From contig NZ_CP028924.1 of assembly GCF_003061515.1 (NCBI RefSeq), positions 3,472,001 through 3,536,000 on the forward strand: DNA of 64,000 bases, written 5' to 3'. This document shows, piece after piece, positions 35,545 through 46,165 of this stretch. The stretch's first letter is position 1. Every line of letters starts with the position of its first letter. The stretch is from Colwellia sp. Arc7-D. Lineage in GTDB: Bacteria > Pseudomonadota > Gammaproteobacteria > Enterobacterales > Alteromonadaceae. The notes beneath the pieces are model-generated. The model saw nothing but the letters and a program-made list of their open reading frames with translations, was not told where the DNA came from and did no database searches. A program made the translations under genes and the position numbers.

Positions 35545-37026
35545 TTAGTCTTTTTTATAACCTTGAGTTGCACGTGCCATTTTCTTCTGTTCCGTGTAGG
35601 TTAGTTTTTTCTTACCTGCAAACGGATTAGACGTTTCTCTAAACTCAATTCTAATCGGCGTACCCATAATTTTCAATGACTTACGATAGTAATTCATTAA
35701 ATACCGTTTATAAGAAAGTGGTAAATTTTTTGCTAAATTGCCATGAATGACAATAATAGGTGGGTTATAACCACCAGCATGAGCATATTTTAGTTTTATA
35801 CGACGGCCTTGATGCATAGGTGGCTGATGGTCAAACACTGCCATATCTAAAATCTTAGTCACCATAGAAGTAGATATACGTTTAGTCGCTGAAACAAACG
35901 CTTCTTCTACTGATTCGTATAAATGACCTACACCTGTACCATGTAGTGCTGAAATAAAATGAATACGGGCAAAATCAATAAAGCCTAAACGGCGATCTAA
36001 TTCAGATTTTATACGATCTTTAACATGATCATCTAAGCCATCCCATTTATTTACCGCTAGTACTAATGAACGACCCGCTTCTAAAATAAAGCCAAGTAAG
36101 CTTAAATCTTGGTCGCTAATTCCCTCTTGAGCATCGATGATCAACAAACAAACGTTCGCATCTTCAATTGCTCGTAAGGTTTTAATCACAGAAAACTTTT
36201 CAACAATATCGGTAACATTTTTACGGCGACGAATACCTGCGGTATCTATAAGCGTGTACGGTCGGCCATTATGCTCCATTGGGATGTACACGCTATCACG
36301 TGTTGTCCCTGGCATGTCAAATACCACAACTCTGTCTTCACCTAAAATACGGTTAGTTAATGTTGATTTGCCTACGTTAGGCTTACCAATTATGGCTAAC
36401 TTTATGGTGTCTGTTTCTTCAGGCGCATCATCAATATTTTTTTGGTCTAGTGCTTCATGATCGATATTTTCGTCATATTCACCGTCAAACTCATCATTTT
36501 CTTGAGCTTTTGGTTTACCAAGTTCTTCGATATGAGGCGTTAGTGCTAAGGTTAATAACTGTGTAACCCCACGGCCATGTGCGGCCGCAATTTGATGAAC
36601 TACATCGCCTAAACCTAGAGAATAAAAGTCAGCAACGGCAGAGTCGGCATCTATACCGTCTACTTTATTGGCCACTAAAAAGACTTTTTTATCTTGCTTA
36701 CGTAAATGACTCGCAATACCTTGGTCAGCAGAAGTTAAACCCGCTCTTGCATCAACCATAAACAACACAGCATCAGCTTCATCAATAGCGATCAATGATT
36801 GCTCTGCCATTAGCGCATCGATACCTTTCTCGTTGCCTTCAATACCACCGGTATCAATAACGATAAAAGGATGTTCTTCAACTTCCGCTTTTCCGTATTG
36901 GCGATCGCGAGTTAAACCAGGATAATCGGCAACTAAAGCATCTCTACTGCGCGTTAATCTATTAAATAGTGTTGATTTACCGACATTAGGTCGCCCAACA
37001 AGTGCTACTACAGGAAGCATGTTCAC
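35545..37026 (-). CDS. der: Ribosome-associated double GTPase Der (EngA)
   Basis: A 493-residue protein with two tandem G domains. The first has [19 protein letters not shown] and VIDTGGIEG; an acidic linker (about residues 170-205, rich in Asp and Glu) follows; the second has [30 protein letters not shown] and NKWDGLD. The C-terminal KH-like domain ends with [10 protein letters not shown]. It is needed for 50S subunit assembly. It lies 139 bases after bamB, separated by a hairpin, in the conserved hisS-yfgM-bamB-der order. Confidence 0.96.
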   Translation of the reverse strand: MNMLPVVALVGRPNVGKSTLFNRLTRSRDALVADYPGLTRDRQYGKAEVEEHPFIVIDTGGIEGNEKGIDALMAEQSLIAIDEADAVLFMVDARAGLTSADQGIASHLRKQDKKVFLVANKVDGIDADSAVADFYSLGLGDVVHQIAAAHGRGVTQLLTLALTPHIEELGKPKAQENDEFDGEYDENIDHEALDQKNIDDAPEETDTIKLAIIGKPNVGKSTLTNRILGEDRVVVFDMPGTTRDSVYIPMEHNGRPYTLIDTAGIRRRKNVTDIVEKFSVIKTLRAIEDANVCLLIIDAQEGISDQDLSLLGFILEAGRSLVLAVNKWDGLDDHVKDRIKSELDRRLGFIDFARIHFISALHGTGVGHLYESVEEAFVSATKRISTSMVTKILDMAVFDHQPPMHQGRRIKLKYAHAGGYNPPIIVIHGNLAKNLPLSYKRYLMNYYRKSLKIMGTPIRIEFRETSNPFAGKKKLTYTEQKKMARATQGYKKD

Positions 37027-37073
37027 CTCAAATTTCTTTTTACACTAATTTGATATTAGTGTTATTAATAAAC

Positions 37074-37106
37074 AACGGCTCCAGCACATTTTGCACTGGA
37101 GCCGTT
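37074..37106. other. Strong stem-loop between bamB and der
   Basis: AACGGCTCCAG at 37074-37084 pairs with CTGGAGCCGTT at 37096-37106 (11 bp, 11-base loop). The minus-strand tail is GTTTATTAAT, so termination is possible but not strong; it may instead protect the bamB mRNA end. Confidence 0.65.
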
Positions 37107-37165
37107 TATAATTTTAGCCTAAATATTTAACTAGCCCATTTTTTTTAACCGGCTAAATGAATATC

Positions 37166-38374
37166 TTATTTTGGAATAGTAATCGCTTCTAAATCACCAT
37201 TACGTGCTTGGCTATACAAAACATTATTTTCAACCGTAGGAGTTGCATGAATTCCACTACCATCAACATGATGGCGAGCAACTACTTCACCCGTAGTTTG
37301 ATCTAACCAATGCAAATAACCTTCAAAATCACCGACCACTACATAGTTACCTTGAGGAACAGGTCCTGTGAGGCCGCGATTAGTGAATAATAGTTGGCTC
37401 CAAAGCTCTAAACCATTATTACGATCGATGGCATATACATGACCTTTAACGTCGGTTAAAAATAGGCTGTTACCACTGATAGAAACTTCACGGTAAGAAG
37501 AGTATTGACGTTGCCATAATACACGGCCTGAACGTAACTCTACTGCACTTAAATTACCACGTGACGAAACAGTATAAATGTTATCACCGTATATTAATGG
37601 CGTTGAGTCAACATCAATTACACGTTCTAATTCAGTTGAGCCTGCCGCTTCACCAATATCTACTGTCCAACCTTGGCGACCTTGCTCAAGTAAATAAACA
37701 GATAATGAACCGTCAGCTGAGCCAACAATTACACCACCACCCGCAATTACCGGTGCGCTGATGCCACGCAATGTTAATGGTGGAACATCTTGTTCAATTT
37801 GCCAGTCGTCTTGACCATTTGAAGCATTGAATGCTTTCATCACACCCGAAGCAGTATTTACCACAAGTTTCCCAGAATCTAAAGCTGGTGCTGCTATGAC
37901 CTCACCTTTAACTTTACCTTTCCAAGATAGCTTGCCCTTTTCAGCGTCAAGCGCAATAACTTCACCATTTTCACTACCGAAAAAGACTTTGTTTATGCCA
38001 GCAACAACACCACCGCTAATAAGCGCAGGTTCTTTATCATCAAAAAAACCACGTTTGTTTTCAATATCACTTAAGTCAGCATACCAAACTTGCTTACCGG
38101 TTTTTTCATCAAAAGCGTAAGCTTCACCGTCACGACTTGTGCTAAAAACTTTACCGTAAGCGACTACAGGTTGAATACGAGAAAAGTAATCACCAACACC
38201 ATCGCCAACACTTGTGTCCCACTTTACAGCAGGTTCAAACAATGCCTTTATTTCTGTTAACTCTGCAACCTTAAGATCTTCGTCTTCATCATCTGTTGAA
38301 GAACACGCAGAAATGCCAAGTGCTAGAAAACAAATAACAAGGAGGTTTTTATTAAAGCGTTTACTCATAAACAT
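37166..38374 (-). CDS. bamB: Outer membrane assembly lipoprotein BamB
   Basis: A 402-residue lipoprotein with a lipobox ending at Cys24 (GISAC), followed by an acidic stretch and an eight-bladed propeller of PQQ-like repeats: recurring patterns such as GEVIALDAEKGKLSWKG, GVMKAFNASNGQDDWQ and GNLSAVELRSGRVLWQ. It is the BamB subunit of the beta-barrel assembly machine in the outer membrane. It follows yfgM by 14 bases. Two ATG codons (38374 and 38368) are both possible starts. In E. coli the gene is under sigmaE; no clear sigmaE box was found here. Confidence 0.95.
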   Translation of the reverse strand: MFMSKRFNKNLLVICFLALGISACSSTDDEDEDLKVAELTEIKALFEPAVKWDTSVGDGVGDYFSRIQPVVAYGKVFSTSRDGEAYAFDEKTGKQVWYADLSDIENKRGFFDDKEPALISGGVVAGINKVFFGSENGEVIALDAEKGKLSWKGKVKGEVIAAPALDSGKLVVNTASGVMKAFNASNGQDDWQIEQDVPPLTLRGISAPVIAGGGVIVGSADGSLSVYLLEQGRQGWTVDIGEAAGSTELERVIDVDSTPLIYGDNIYTVSSRGNLSAVELRSGRVLWQRQYSSYREVSISGNSLFLTDVKGHVYAIDRNNGLELWSQLLFTNRGLTGPVPQGNYVVVGDFEGYLHWLDQTTGEVVARHHVDGSGIHATPTVENNVLYSQARNGDLEAITIPK

Positions 38375-38388
38375 GCTTATATCACTCT

Positions 38389-39027
38389 CTATTTGTTTAA
38401 GTTAATAACTTGCGCTAGGTTATCTAATTTCATTTGTAAAGCAGGGTTGCTGCTATCGCTAGCACCATCAATAGCCGCTTGGTAAGCTGTACGTGCTAAT
38501 TCTGATTTACCTTGTTTAAAGTAAATATCACCTTTGATTTCTTCAACACTAGCGTCGAATGACTCAGGTAATTCAGGCGCTAATGTTGCCAACGCTGCTT
38601 CGTATTTTTCTAACTGTAATTGCACTCGCGCTAAACGCACAGTAGCAATAGCTTTAATACCGTCATCAACTGACTTTTCAATCGCTGTCGATAAATATGT
38701 TTCAGCTTTTTCCCAGTTTTGGTTTTCAGCTGCTTCTTTAGCTAAAGCAATTGACGTTAGCATGGCATAACTAGAGGCATCGTTTTCAGCAATGAAAGCA
38801 TTACCAGCAGCTTCAAAGTTGGCACCCTCTTCAGTCGATGCTTCCATCATTGCTTGATAAGCTTCTGAAGTATTAAGCTCTTGTTGTAATTTATAGTCGT
38901 TATAGTAATTAAGGCCAATAAATCCTGAAAAACCAATAACTAAACCAGCAATAATTGCGTTTCCGTTTTCACTCCAAAACGTTTTGATTGCTTCTACTTG
39001 TTGTTCTTCTGTTTGATGTATATCCAA
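38389..39027 (-). CDS. yfgM: YfgM, membrane-anchored TPR periplasmic chaperone-associated protein
   Basis: A 212-residue protein: MDIHQTEEQQVEAIKTFWSENG is the typical cytoplasmic start, one membrane helix (about 24-44, IIAGLVIGFSGFIGLNYY) follows, then TPR-like helices (NQNWEKAETYLSTAIEK, EKYEAALATLAPELPESF, GKSELARTAYQAAID). YfgM associates with the SecYEG translocon and PpiD in E. coli. It lies between hisS (9-base gap) and bamB, the conserved order. Confidence 0.93.
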   Translation of the reverse strand: MDIHQTEEQQVEAIKTFWSENGNAIIAGLVIGFSGFIGLNYYNDYKLQQELNTSEAYQAMMEASTEEGANFEAAGNAFIAENDASSYAMLTSIALAKEAAENQNWEKAETYLSTAIEKSVDDGIKAIATVRLARVQLQLEKYEAALATLAPELPESFDASVEEIKGDIYFKQGKSELARTAYQAAIDGASDSSNPALQMKLDNLAQVINLNK

Positions 39028-39036
39028 AACTAACCC

Positions 39037-40311
39037 TTAAAGTAAATTTGTTAAAAGGTCTGACACTTGTTCAAGTGACAAACTTTGTTGTTCTTGTTGT
39101 CCGCGCAAATATTTTACAGTTACCGTTTTTTGAGCTACTTCATCTTCACCAAGAATCAATGCTATTTGGGCACCTGACTTATCCGCACGCTTCATTTGTT
39201 TTTTCATATTGCCACCACCACAGTGACATTGTAATCTTATATCTGGTACTTGATCTCGCCATTGTTCTGCTAAGCCGTTACCTGCTATTTCAGCGTCATT
39301 GCCTAACATAATAACGTAAGCGTCAACTTGGGCTCTTACATTATTCGCTTTTTCTAAACTGGTTAACATGAGTACTAATCGTTCAATACCTAGTGCAAAA
39401 CCAACACCTGGTGTCGATTTACCACCTAATTGTTCTACTAAACCGTCATAACGCCCACCAGCACAAATAGTACCTTGAGCGCCTAAGCTAGATGTAACCC
39501 ACTCAAAAACAGTACGATTATAATAATCTAAACCACGAACTAAGCGATCATTTATTACATACTTGATGCCTGCAGCATCTAAGCGCTGACAAACTGAGGC
39601 AAAATGTGCACTAGACTCTTCACCAAAGTAATCGGCTAATTTAGGTGCACCCGTTAATGCCGCTTGTACGTCTGGGTTCTTACTGTCTAAAACACGCAAT
39701 GGATTAGTGTGCATTCGACGTTTACTGTCTTCATCTAAAAGGTGTTCTTTTTCAGATAAAAATTCTACAAGTGCATCTCGATATTTGCCACGCTCTTCGT
39801 TCGATCCTAAAGAGTTTAACTCTAGTGTGACAAACTCATTGATACCAAGTTCCCGCCACAATCGTGACGTTAACATAATAATTTCAGCGTCAATATCCGG
39901 TGTAGCTATACCAAAGGCTTCTAGGCCAAACTGATGAAATTGACGATAACGCCCTTTTTGTGGACGTTCATGGCGAAACATCGGCCCCATATACCATAAG
40001 CGTTGCTCTTGGTTATACAGTAAACCATGTTGATTAGCTGCTCGAACACAACTAGCTGTGCCTTCAGGTCGCAATGTTAAGCTGTCGCCATTACGATCGT
40101 CAAAGGTATACATTTCTTTCTCAACAATATCGGTAACTTCACCAATAGAGCGTTTGAATAATGCCGTTGACTCTACAATAGGCATACGTATTTCTGCAAA
40201 GCCGTAATTACTGGCAACTCGGCGTAATACTGTTTCTACCATTTGCCAAACACCTGTTTCTGCAGGCAAACAGTCGTTCATACCTCTAATGGCTTGTAAT
40301 GCTTTACTCAC
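39037..40311 (-). CDS. hisS: Histidyl-tRNA synthetase
   Basis: A 424-residue class II synthetase. Motif 1 region [21 protein letters not shown], motif 2 [13 protein letters not shown] and [17 protein letters not shown], the HisA motif [14 protein letters not shown] and motif 3 [13 protein letters not shown] and GFALGIERL are all intact. The anticodon-binding domain is C-terminal. It follows ispG by 155 bases and precedes yfgM by 9 bases, the order ispG-hisS-yfgM-bamB-der of gammaproteobacteria. Confidence 0.97.
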   Translation of the reverse strand: MSKALQAIRGMNDCLPAETGVWQMVETVLRRVASNYGFAEIRMPIVESTALFKRSIGEVTDIVEKEMYTFDDRNGDSLTLRPEGTASCVRAANQHGLLYNQEQRLWYMGPMFRHERPQKGRYRQFHQFGLEAFGIATPDIDAEIIMLTSRLWRELGINEFVTLELNSLGSNEERGKYRDALVEFLSEKEHLLDEDSKRRMHTNPLRVLDSKNPDVQAALTGAPKLADYFGEESSAHFASVCQRLDAAGIKYVINDRLVRGLDYYNRTVFEWVTSSLGAQGTICAGGRYDGLVEQLGGKSTPGVGFALGIERLVLMLTSLEKANNVRAQVDAYVIMLGNDAEIAGNGLAEQWRDQVPDIRLQCHCGGGNMKKQMKRADKSGAQIALILGEDEVAQKTVTVKYLRGQQEQQSLSLEQVSDLLTNLL

Positions 40312-40466
40312 GTATCATTTTCTCGCTAATGTTTATTTGTTCAGTTATTAATTCATTCGCTTATACAAATTATACTTTTGTCGAGCGCCATTATTTATCG
40401 TGCATAGTATAGGCAGTTTGCTATCAAACGTAAATAACAGCCGCTAGCGTAATGAATTAAGCTTAA

Positions 40467-41585
40467 TTAATCTAGTTCTTGTATTGCTATTTGATTACTC
40501 GCATCCAGCATCTTAGCTTTTGCGCGAATTCTTTGTTCAAGCTGGTCAACAAGGTTATTGTTATCAAAGCGCGCTTTTTGTCGTATACCATCAAGGTAAT
40601 ATCCACTCTTCTTGCTACTGCCGGTTAAACCTAAGTCAGACACTAAAGCTTCACCTGGGCCATTAACAATACAACCAATAATCGAAACATCCATTGGTGT
40701 CATGATATCTTCAACGCGTTGCTCCAAAGCATTTACCGTTGAAATAACATCAAACTCTTGGCGTGAACAACTTGGACAAGCGATAAAGTTGATACCACGA
40801 CTACGCAGCTTTAAAGATTTTAAAATATCAAAACCCACTTTAATTTCTTCGATAGGATCAGCGGCTAATGATACTCGCAATGTATCGCCGATACCCTCAG
40901 CGAGCAATAAACCTAGTCCTACTGATGATTTAACAGAGCCTGAGCGCAAACCACCAGCCTCTGTAATACCTAGGTGTAATGGATTATCAATTTGCTTGGC
41001 TAATAAACGATACGCACCTACGGCAAGAAAAACGTCTGAAGCTTTTACACTGACTTTAAATTCATGAAAATTTAAGCGGTCAAGAATGTCAACATGACGC
41101 ATAGCCGATTCTAGCAATGCCTCAGGCGTTGGTTCTTTATATCTTTCTTGTATATCTTTTTCTAACGAGCCGCCATTGACACCAATACGAATTGGAATGT
41201 TATTGTCGCGAGCACATTCAACTACAGAGCGAACTCTGTCTTCTCGACCAATATTACCTGGATTGATACGCAAACAGTCGACACCGTATTCAGCTACTTT
41301 CAAAGCAATTCGATAGTCAAAATGAATATCTGCAACTAATGGAATATTAGTTTGTAGCTTAATTTCTCGAAATGCTTCAGCCGCATCCATAGTAGGTACA
41401 CTAACTCTGACAATGTCTGCACCAACCGCTTCAAGAGCATTGATTTGTGCTACCGTTGCTGCAACGTCGGTCGTCAGTGTATTGGTCATAGACTGAACCG
41501 TAATAGGTGCATCACCACCAACGGGCACATTGCCGACCATAATTTGGCGGGACTTTCGACGAATAATAGGAGATTCTTTAAACAT
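40467..41585 (-). CDS. ispG: (E)-4-hydroxy-3-methylbut-2-enyl-diphosphate synthase IspG
   Basis: A 372-residue Fe-S enzyme of the non-mevalonate isoprenoid pathway, making HMBPP from MEcPP. The N-terminal TIM barrel has [27 protein letters not shown] and [10 protein letters not shown]; the [4Fe-4S] cysteines are in [11 protein letters not shown] (two) and [11 protein letters not shown] (one), followed by the Glu/Lys-rich end. Length equals E. coli IspG. It follows rodZ by 47 bases. Confidence 0.97.
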   Translation of the reverse strand: MFKESPIIRRKSRQIMVGNVPVGGDAPITVQSMTNTLTTDVAATVAQINALEAVGADIVRVSVPTMDAAEAFREIKLQTNIPLVADIHFDYRIALKVAEYGVDCLRINPGNIGREDRVRSVVECARDNNIPIRIGVNGGSLEKDIQERYKEPTPEALLESAMRHVDILDRLNFHEFKVSVKASDVFLAVGAYRLLAKQIDNPLHLGITEAGGLRSGSVKSSVGLGLLLAEGIGDTLRVSLAADPIEEIKVGFDILKSLKLRSRGINFIACPSCSRQEFDVISTVNALEQRVEDIMTPMDVSIIGCIVNGPGEALVSDLGLTGSSKKSGYYLDGIRQKARFDNNNLVDQLEQRIRAKAKMLDASNQIAIQELD

Positions 41586-41632
41586 AATAAAATTTCAATC
41601 TTGTTATATTAATTAAACAAAAAATGACCGAA

Positions 41633-42637
41633 TTAAGGCACCATAGGGAGTGAGAACTTGGCAATATTTCCTGCATTAAATGCCGTCATATCAACCGGTA
41701 CGTCATTATAATCTATTTGCACTAACTCAGGTTTACCTAATGTGATAGAAAAAGGAGCTTGACCAGAAATTTGCATAACATAGCCAGACTTTTTAACACC
41801 CCAAGCAATTCTTTCGCCGGTCGCATCATATATGTTAACCCAACAGTCACCTGAAAAAGTAAAAACGACATTAGCCACTAACGAAGTGGCATTTTCATCA
41901 AGCTTATTTTCAACGTTGACCGCAACCGTTTCGTTGACTTTAGTCGAAGCTGAATCGGCAATTAATGGCATAACTTCAGCGTTAACAAGCGCTCTATTAG
42001 CAACATTTTCTGGTGCTGTATCTATTTCATCATTAACATCGTTAGGTAATTGGGGAGAAGTTAAAACATTCTGGTCAATAACTGAATCTGCCAAGTTATT
42101 TTCATTAACTAAAGTACCACTCTGAACTGTACTATTTTGTTCAGTCACTGTTTCAACGCTATCAGTTATTAAAGGCTCAGGTTGCTCTGAAGGTGTTTGA
42201 AGCCACCAAACTACGGTTGCAGTAAACAATATTGCTAAAATGAGATAGGTTATCCACATTAACATTTTATGCTCAGCCTGTTTTTCCGTGCCTTTAGAAA
42301 AACTTTGCATTCCTGCACACTGACTTTGTGCTTCAGCTAATTGATCATAACTATTGAGTACAACGACTTCTGAAACATGAACTAATTGAGCGTAATTTTT
42401 CAGGTACCCACGATTAAAAGCTTCTGGCAAACTACGATCAAAAACATTGATCTCAATGTCTTGCACTAAACGTATTCTAAAATTAAGTTTATTAGCAACT
42501 TGTTGCTCACTTAAACCACGTAATTCACGCGCTTCTTTGAGTATATGCCCAGGACCAACAGCTAGGTTGGCTTCATCAGCAACGTCGACTGATTTATCAT
42601 CTTCATTTTTCAATATATTTACTTCTTGCTTCATCAA
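41633..42637 (-). CDS. rodZ: Cytoskeletal protein RodZ
   Basis: A 334-residue membrane protein. The N-terminal helix-turn-helix domain (about 29-100) has LKEARELRGLSEQQVANKLN and NRGYLKNYAQL; one membrane helix (about 126-146, MWITYLILAILFTATVVWWL) follows; then a variable Asn/Glu-rich periplasmic linker and the C-terminal DUF4115 domain (from about 258, FTFSGDCWVNIYDATGERI). It anchors MreB and sets cell shape. It overlaps a two-gene unit with pilW (9-base gap). Confidence 0.94.
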   Translation of the reverse strand: MMKQEVNILKNEDDKSVDVADEANLAVGPGHILKEARELRGLSEQQVANKLNFRIRLVQDIEINVFDRSLPEAFNRGYLKNYAQLVHVSEVVVLNSYDQLAEAQSQCAGMQSFSKGTEKQAEHKMLMWITYLILAILFTATVVWWLQTPSEQPEPLITDSVETVTEQNSTVQSGTLVNENNLADSVIDQNVLTSPQLPNDVNDEIDTAPENVANRALVNAEVMPLIADSASTKVNETVAVNVENKLDENATSLVANVVFTFSGDCWVNIYDATGERIAWGVKKSGYVMQISGQAPFSITLGKPELVQIDYNDVPVDMTAFNAGNIAKFSLPMVP

Positions 42638-42646
42638 GCGTTTCTC

Positions 42647-44002
42647 TTAGCGTTTCATCGCTGATTTTGGATCTGCCAGATAGATAACATCACCAATTTT
42701 TAAAAGATATGGACGACGCAGCTTATTCCAACGTTCTAAACTTTTCATCACAATATTATATTGCTTAGAAATGGCAAACAAACTATCGCCTTTGCTTACT
42801 ATATGTATGGGTAATGACACCATAGCCGTTCTGACTTTTTCATCTTTAACTTCAATTACTGGCGCTATATCTTGGGTATTTACTTGTTCGTTAGTTTGCG
42901 ACTTAAGCGTTTTATTTGCTAGTTTTTCTTCTGTCTTCGCTTCTGCCTTTTTATTATTAACAGACTCTGATTGAACAGAATTACTCGATTGCTCAGTATT
43001 GCTTGCTTTTTCTGCCTTCGTCTCAGCTTCTTGCTGAGTTGTTGGCATCACAGAGTTTGCCATAATAGGCTTTAAACCATATCGACTTAAACTCGAGTCG
43101 GTAACCGTTGAGTCATTTTTAGGTGACAATACCACAACACGCTTTTTACTTTTTTCGCTACTGCCCTCCATCAGGGTAGCGCGATATACTTCTGCTAGTT
43201 TGTCTGCATCAATCTGATAAAGTTCATTTAATATGTATTGTTTAGCTTCAAAAGAGTTTGGAAACATTTTAACTAACATATTGGCGTAATTAGATGAAAT
43301 ACGTTTATTCCCTTGCTTTTGAAAAATTTTAAAAGCCAAAGCTAAAGCATCAGCACTAAAACGACGTGTTGATTTTTCATATCGATAAAGGTAAGTTTGC
43401 GCTAACTTATAGTTGCTTTTAGCGTATTGTAAACGCATCATTTGTAATAACGAACTTGCTCTATTTGGACTGTGAGCAATAGCTTTTTCAAGGTATGTTT
43501 GCGCTTTATCAAATTGCTCAGCTTTTAATTGGCAAAAGGCTAAATTTTCATAACTTTGCGCGACTAATATATAGCTAGGTATTGATATCGCTTTTAACAT
43601 TTGTTTTTCGGCAGCTGCGTACTTCTCGTTTCTACACAAGAACACACCATAATTATTGAGCGTATCAGCGTCTTGGCTATTAATACTCAATGCATGCTCA
43701 TAAGCTTGGGTTGCTAAATCAGGTTCGCCCACTGTATCGTAATAGTGTGCAAATGCCGTATGAACTTGCACCAAGTTGGGTGAGAAACGTTTTGCTTTTT
43801 CTAAATTAAGCTTAGCCTGCTGGGTATTGCCCATTTTTAAATAGCCTAAGCCCAGCGAGATTCTAGTCATCGCTATTTCGTTGTTACTGGATTCATTTTC
43901 AATTAATGGCGTGTCTTTATCATTGCCATAATTTTGCGTCACACAAGCCGTAAGAGTACTTGTCGATAGCAACGCGATAAAAAACGGTAATAATTTTTTC
44001 AT
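42647..44002 (-). CDS. pilW: Type IV pilus biogenesis lipoprotein PilW/PilF with C-terminal LysM domain
   Basis: A 451-residue lipoprotein. The lipobox ends at Cys20 (TLTAC). TPR repeats follow (about 40-260) with ISLGLGYLKMGNTQQAKLNLEKA, LNNYGVFLCRNEKYAAAEKQ and NLAFCQLKAEQFDKAQTYLEKA, the family core that supports PilQ secretin assembly. A Ser-, Lys- and Glu-rich linker (about 290-395) then leads to a LysM-type peptidoglycan-binding domain at 400-447 (HIVSKGDSLFAISKQYN, WNKLRRPYLLKIGDVIYL). E. coli-like and Pseudomonas PilF proteins are about 250 residues and lack this extension. Location between rlmN and rodZ is the standard pilW place. Confidence 0.9.
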   Translation of the reverse strand: MKKLLPFFIALLSTSTLTACVTQNYGNDKDTPLIENESSNNEIAMTRISLGLGYLKMGNTQQAKLNLEKAKRFSPNLVQVHTAFAHYYDTVGEPDLATQAYEHALSINSQDADTLNNYGVFLCRNEKYAAAEKQMLKAISIPSYILVAQSYENLAFCQLKAEQFDKAQTYLEKAIAHSPNRASSLLQMMRLQYAKSNYKLAQTYLYRYEKSTRRFSADALALAFKIFQKQGNKRISSNYANMLVKMFPNSFEAKQYILNELYQIDADKLAEVYRATLMEGSSEKSKKRVVVLSPKNDSTVTDSSLSRYGLKPIMANSVMPTTQQEAETKAEKASNTEQSSNSVQSESVNNKKAEAKTEEKLANKTLKSQTNEQVNTQDIAPVIEVKDEKVRTAMVSLPIHIVSKGDSLFAISKQYNIVMKSLERWNKLRRPYLLKIGDVIYLADPKSAMKR

Positions 44003-44043
44003 AATAAAAATGAAGTCACTTAGTCAGTATTAATAAAGAGCAA

Positions 44044-45189
44044 TTAAACCATCTTTACTGAAATTGAGTCAGCTTTCACCTCTTTTTTTCCTGTTCGCTT
44101 AGTTCTGTCTAAAACCTCACCTGCTAATTGCCCACATGCAGCGTCAATATCGTCACCACGCGTTCGACGCGTGATCACTGTCAGACCATAGCTTTGTAGC
44201 ACTTTATCGAAGCGATCAATACGAGAATTACTTGAACGTTTATAAGGCGAACCTGGGTAAGGATTAAATGGAATAAGATTAATTTTACTAGGTAAATCTT
44301 TCAAAGCATGTGCTAATTCATGTGCTTGATCTGTGCTGTCATTAACATGATCAAGCATTACATATTCTATCGTTGCTTGTTTATTGGCTTTTGAACCATC
44401 TATATAACGACCGGCTGCGGCAATAAATTCTTCCAATGGGTACTTTTTGTTAATCGGCACTAATTCATCACGCAAGGTGTTATTGCCCGCATGAATAGAT
44501 ATCGCCAAAGCACAATCAATTTTTTCTTTTAACATATCTAAAGCCGGTACTACGCCTGAAGTACTAACCGTAACACGACGTTTTGACAACCCGTAACCTA
44601 GATCATTAAGCATGGTGTCTAAAGCGGGTATCAAATTTTTCATATTAAGCAATGGTTCGCCCATGCCCATCATTACAATATTAGTAATGGGACGTGTACC
44701 AGCGATGCGTGTGGCGCCAATATCATTTGCTACGCGCCATACCTGACCAATAATTTCTGCCATAGAAAGGTTACGGTTAAAGCCTTGCTGCGCTGTTGAG
44801 CAAAAAGTACATTCCAAAGCACAACCTACTTGGGATGAAACACAAAGTGTAGCTCGGCCATTTTCAGGGATCCAAACGGTTTCAATTTCTTGACCACCCT
44901 CAAGACTTAACGCGTACTTTATTGTGCCGTCGCTTGATACTTGTTTTTCAGATATTTCTGGGGCTTTAATTTCGGTATCACGTTGTAATTTCTCACGTAG
45001 CTTTTTATTTAAGTTAGTCATTAACTCAAAATCATCATAGCCGAAATGATACATCCACTTCATAATTTGGTCAGCACGAAATGGCTTTTCGCCGATTGAA
45101 GCAAAATACTCTCGCATACCTTGATGATCAAGATTAAGTAAGTTAATTTTTTTCTTCACTGGGGTTACTACTTCGGTTACATCACTCAT
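44044..45189 (-). CDS. rlmN: Dual-specificity 23S rRNA / tRNA adenine-C2 methyltransferase RlmN
   Basis: A 381-residue radical SAM methyltransferase. The [4Fe-4S] cysteines are Cys123, Cys127 and Cys130 (CALECTFC), followed by [11 protein letters not shown]; the methyl-carrying and resolving cysteines are in the C-terminal [10 protein letters not shown] and the corresponding upstream loop. Further blocks [13 protein letters not shown] and [18 protein letters not shown] fit. It methylates A2503 of 23S rRNA and A37 of some tRNAs. It lies between ndk (278-base gap) and pilW, as in E. coli. Confidence 0.96.
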   Translation of the reverse strand: MSDVTEVVTPVKKKINLLNLDHQGMREYFASIGEKPFRADQIMKWMYHFGYDDFELMTNLNKKLREKLQRDTEIKAPEISEKQVSSDGTIKYALSLEGGQEIETVWIPENGRATLCVSSQVGCALECTFCSTAQQGFNRNLSMAEIIGQVWRVANDIGATRIAGTRPITNIVMMGMGEPLLNMKNLIPALDTMLNDLGYGLSKRRVTVSTSGVVPALDMLKEKIDCALAISIHAGNNTLRDELVPINKKYPLEEFIAAAGRYIDGSKANKQATIEYVMLDHVNDSTDQAHELAHALKDLPSKINLIPFNPYPGSPYKRSSNSRIDRFDKVLQSYGLTVITRRTRGDDIDAACGQLAGEVLDRTKRTGKKEVKADSISVKMV

Positions 45190-45369
45190 GATAAAAGCTT
45201 CTCAAAACTACAAAAATTACAGATTAAATTGTACGCTTTTTGTGCAAAACAAACAATTTGTGGTTCTATTTTAAATCTCAACCGGATTTAAATTAAATAA
45301 AAGTCAATGTTCTCAGTGTTGTACTCACGATTAAAAACATTCAATTTTATATGGTCTTAGAATAGACAA

Positions 45370-45401
45370 AAGGATTTTACCGATTCATCAGTAAAATCCT
45401 T
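45370..45401 (-). terminator. Terminator-like hairpin downstream of ndk
   Basis: An 11-bp perfect stem (AAGGATTTTAC at 45370-45380, GTAAAATCCTT at 45391-45401) with inner GAT/ATC pairing and a TTTTG tail on the minus strand. It is 66 bases past the ndk stop and separates ndk from rlmN. Confidence 0.75.
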
Positions 45402-45467
45402 CAAATCAATTTTCAACCTACATCAAGCTGTCTATAAATAGCTCAGCAAATTATGTAAAATTTAAAA

Positions 45468-45899
45468 TTAACGAGTACGTGGACAAATTTCTTCGTCAGA
45501 GAAGAAGTATGCAATTTCACGTGCAGCTGATTCTAAAGCATCAGAACCGTGAGCAGCATTTTCGTCAATTGAATCAGCAAGGTCAGCACGAATAGTACCA
45601 GCAAGTGCTTCAGCAGGGTTAGTAGCACCCATGATTTCACGGTTTTTAAGTACAGCGTTTTCGCCTTCTAAAACTTGAACCATTACTGGGCCAGAAGTCA
45701 TGAATGCAACTAAAGCACCAAAGAAAGGACGTTCGCTGTGTTCAGCGTAAAAACCTTCAGCTTTCTCTTGTGATAAATGTACCATTTTAGAAGCAACGAT
45801 TTTTAAACCAGCTGTTTCAAAACGGTTGTAGATTTGACCAATAAAGTTTTTAGCAACTGCGTCTGGTTTTACGATAGAAAAAGTACGTTCGATAGCCAT
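45468..45899 (-). CDS. ndk: Nucleoside diphosphate kinase
   Basis: A 143-residue enzyme balancing nucleoside triphosphate pools by transferring the gamma phosphate of ATP to NDPs. [18 protein letters not shown] is the family start, the nucleotide-binding residues are in [16 protein letters not shown] and [16 protein letters not shown], and the phosphorylated active-site histidine is His117 in ENAAHGSD. A strong ribosome binding site (GAGAGGG) precedes the start. In E. coli the next genes on this side are the isc operon; here an unrelated malic enzyme gene follows. Confidence 0.97.
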   Translation of the reverse strand: MAIERTFSIVKPDAVAKNFIGQIYNRFETAGLKIVASKMVHLSQEKAEGFYAEHSERPFFGALVAFMTSGPVMVQVLEGENAVLKNREIMGATNPAEALAGTIRADLADSIDENAAHGSDALESAAREIAYFFSDEEICPRTR

Positions 45900-45951
45900 G
45901 ATAGCCCTCTCAATAAAATTAGAATTAAAATACGGTATAAATTTTGGCGCG

Positions 45952-45980
45952 ATTATAGACGAATTAAAAGCAAATGCCTA
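45952..45980 (-). promoter_or_regulatory. Candidate sigma70 promoter of ndk
   Basis: On the minus strand TAGGCA (45975-45980) and a perfect TATAAT (45952-45957) are separated by 17 bases, giving a transcript start about 45 bases before the ndk start codon. Confidence 0.55.
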
Positions 45981-46082
45981 GGGTTATCATTTTTCGTCTT
46001 GGCGCTCTGCTCAACTATTATTTAACATAAGGTCATCATTAGCTGAGTCTTTAGTTTTAGTTTACTGGCTTTATCTCGAGAT

Positions 46083-46107
46083 AAAAAAAACGCTCATCTG
46101 GTGAGCG
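46083..46107 (-). terminator. Intrinsic terminator of maeA
   Basis: A 6-bp GC-rich stem (CGCTCA at 46091-46096, TGAGCG at 46102-46107), 5-base loop, and a T8 run on the minus strand, 58 bases beyond the stop of the malic enzyme gene. Confidence 0.85.
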
Positions 46108-46165
46108 CTGTTTCAATAAGATTCAGTTGTCATTATCAGTGATAAATAACGAAGGAGAAAAAACC

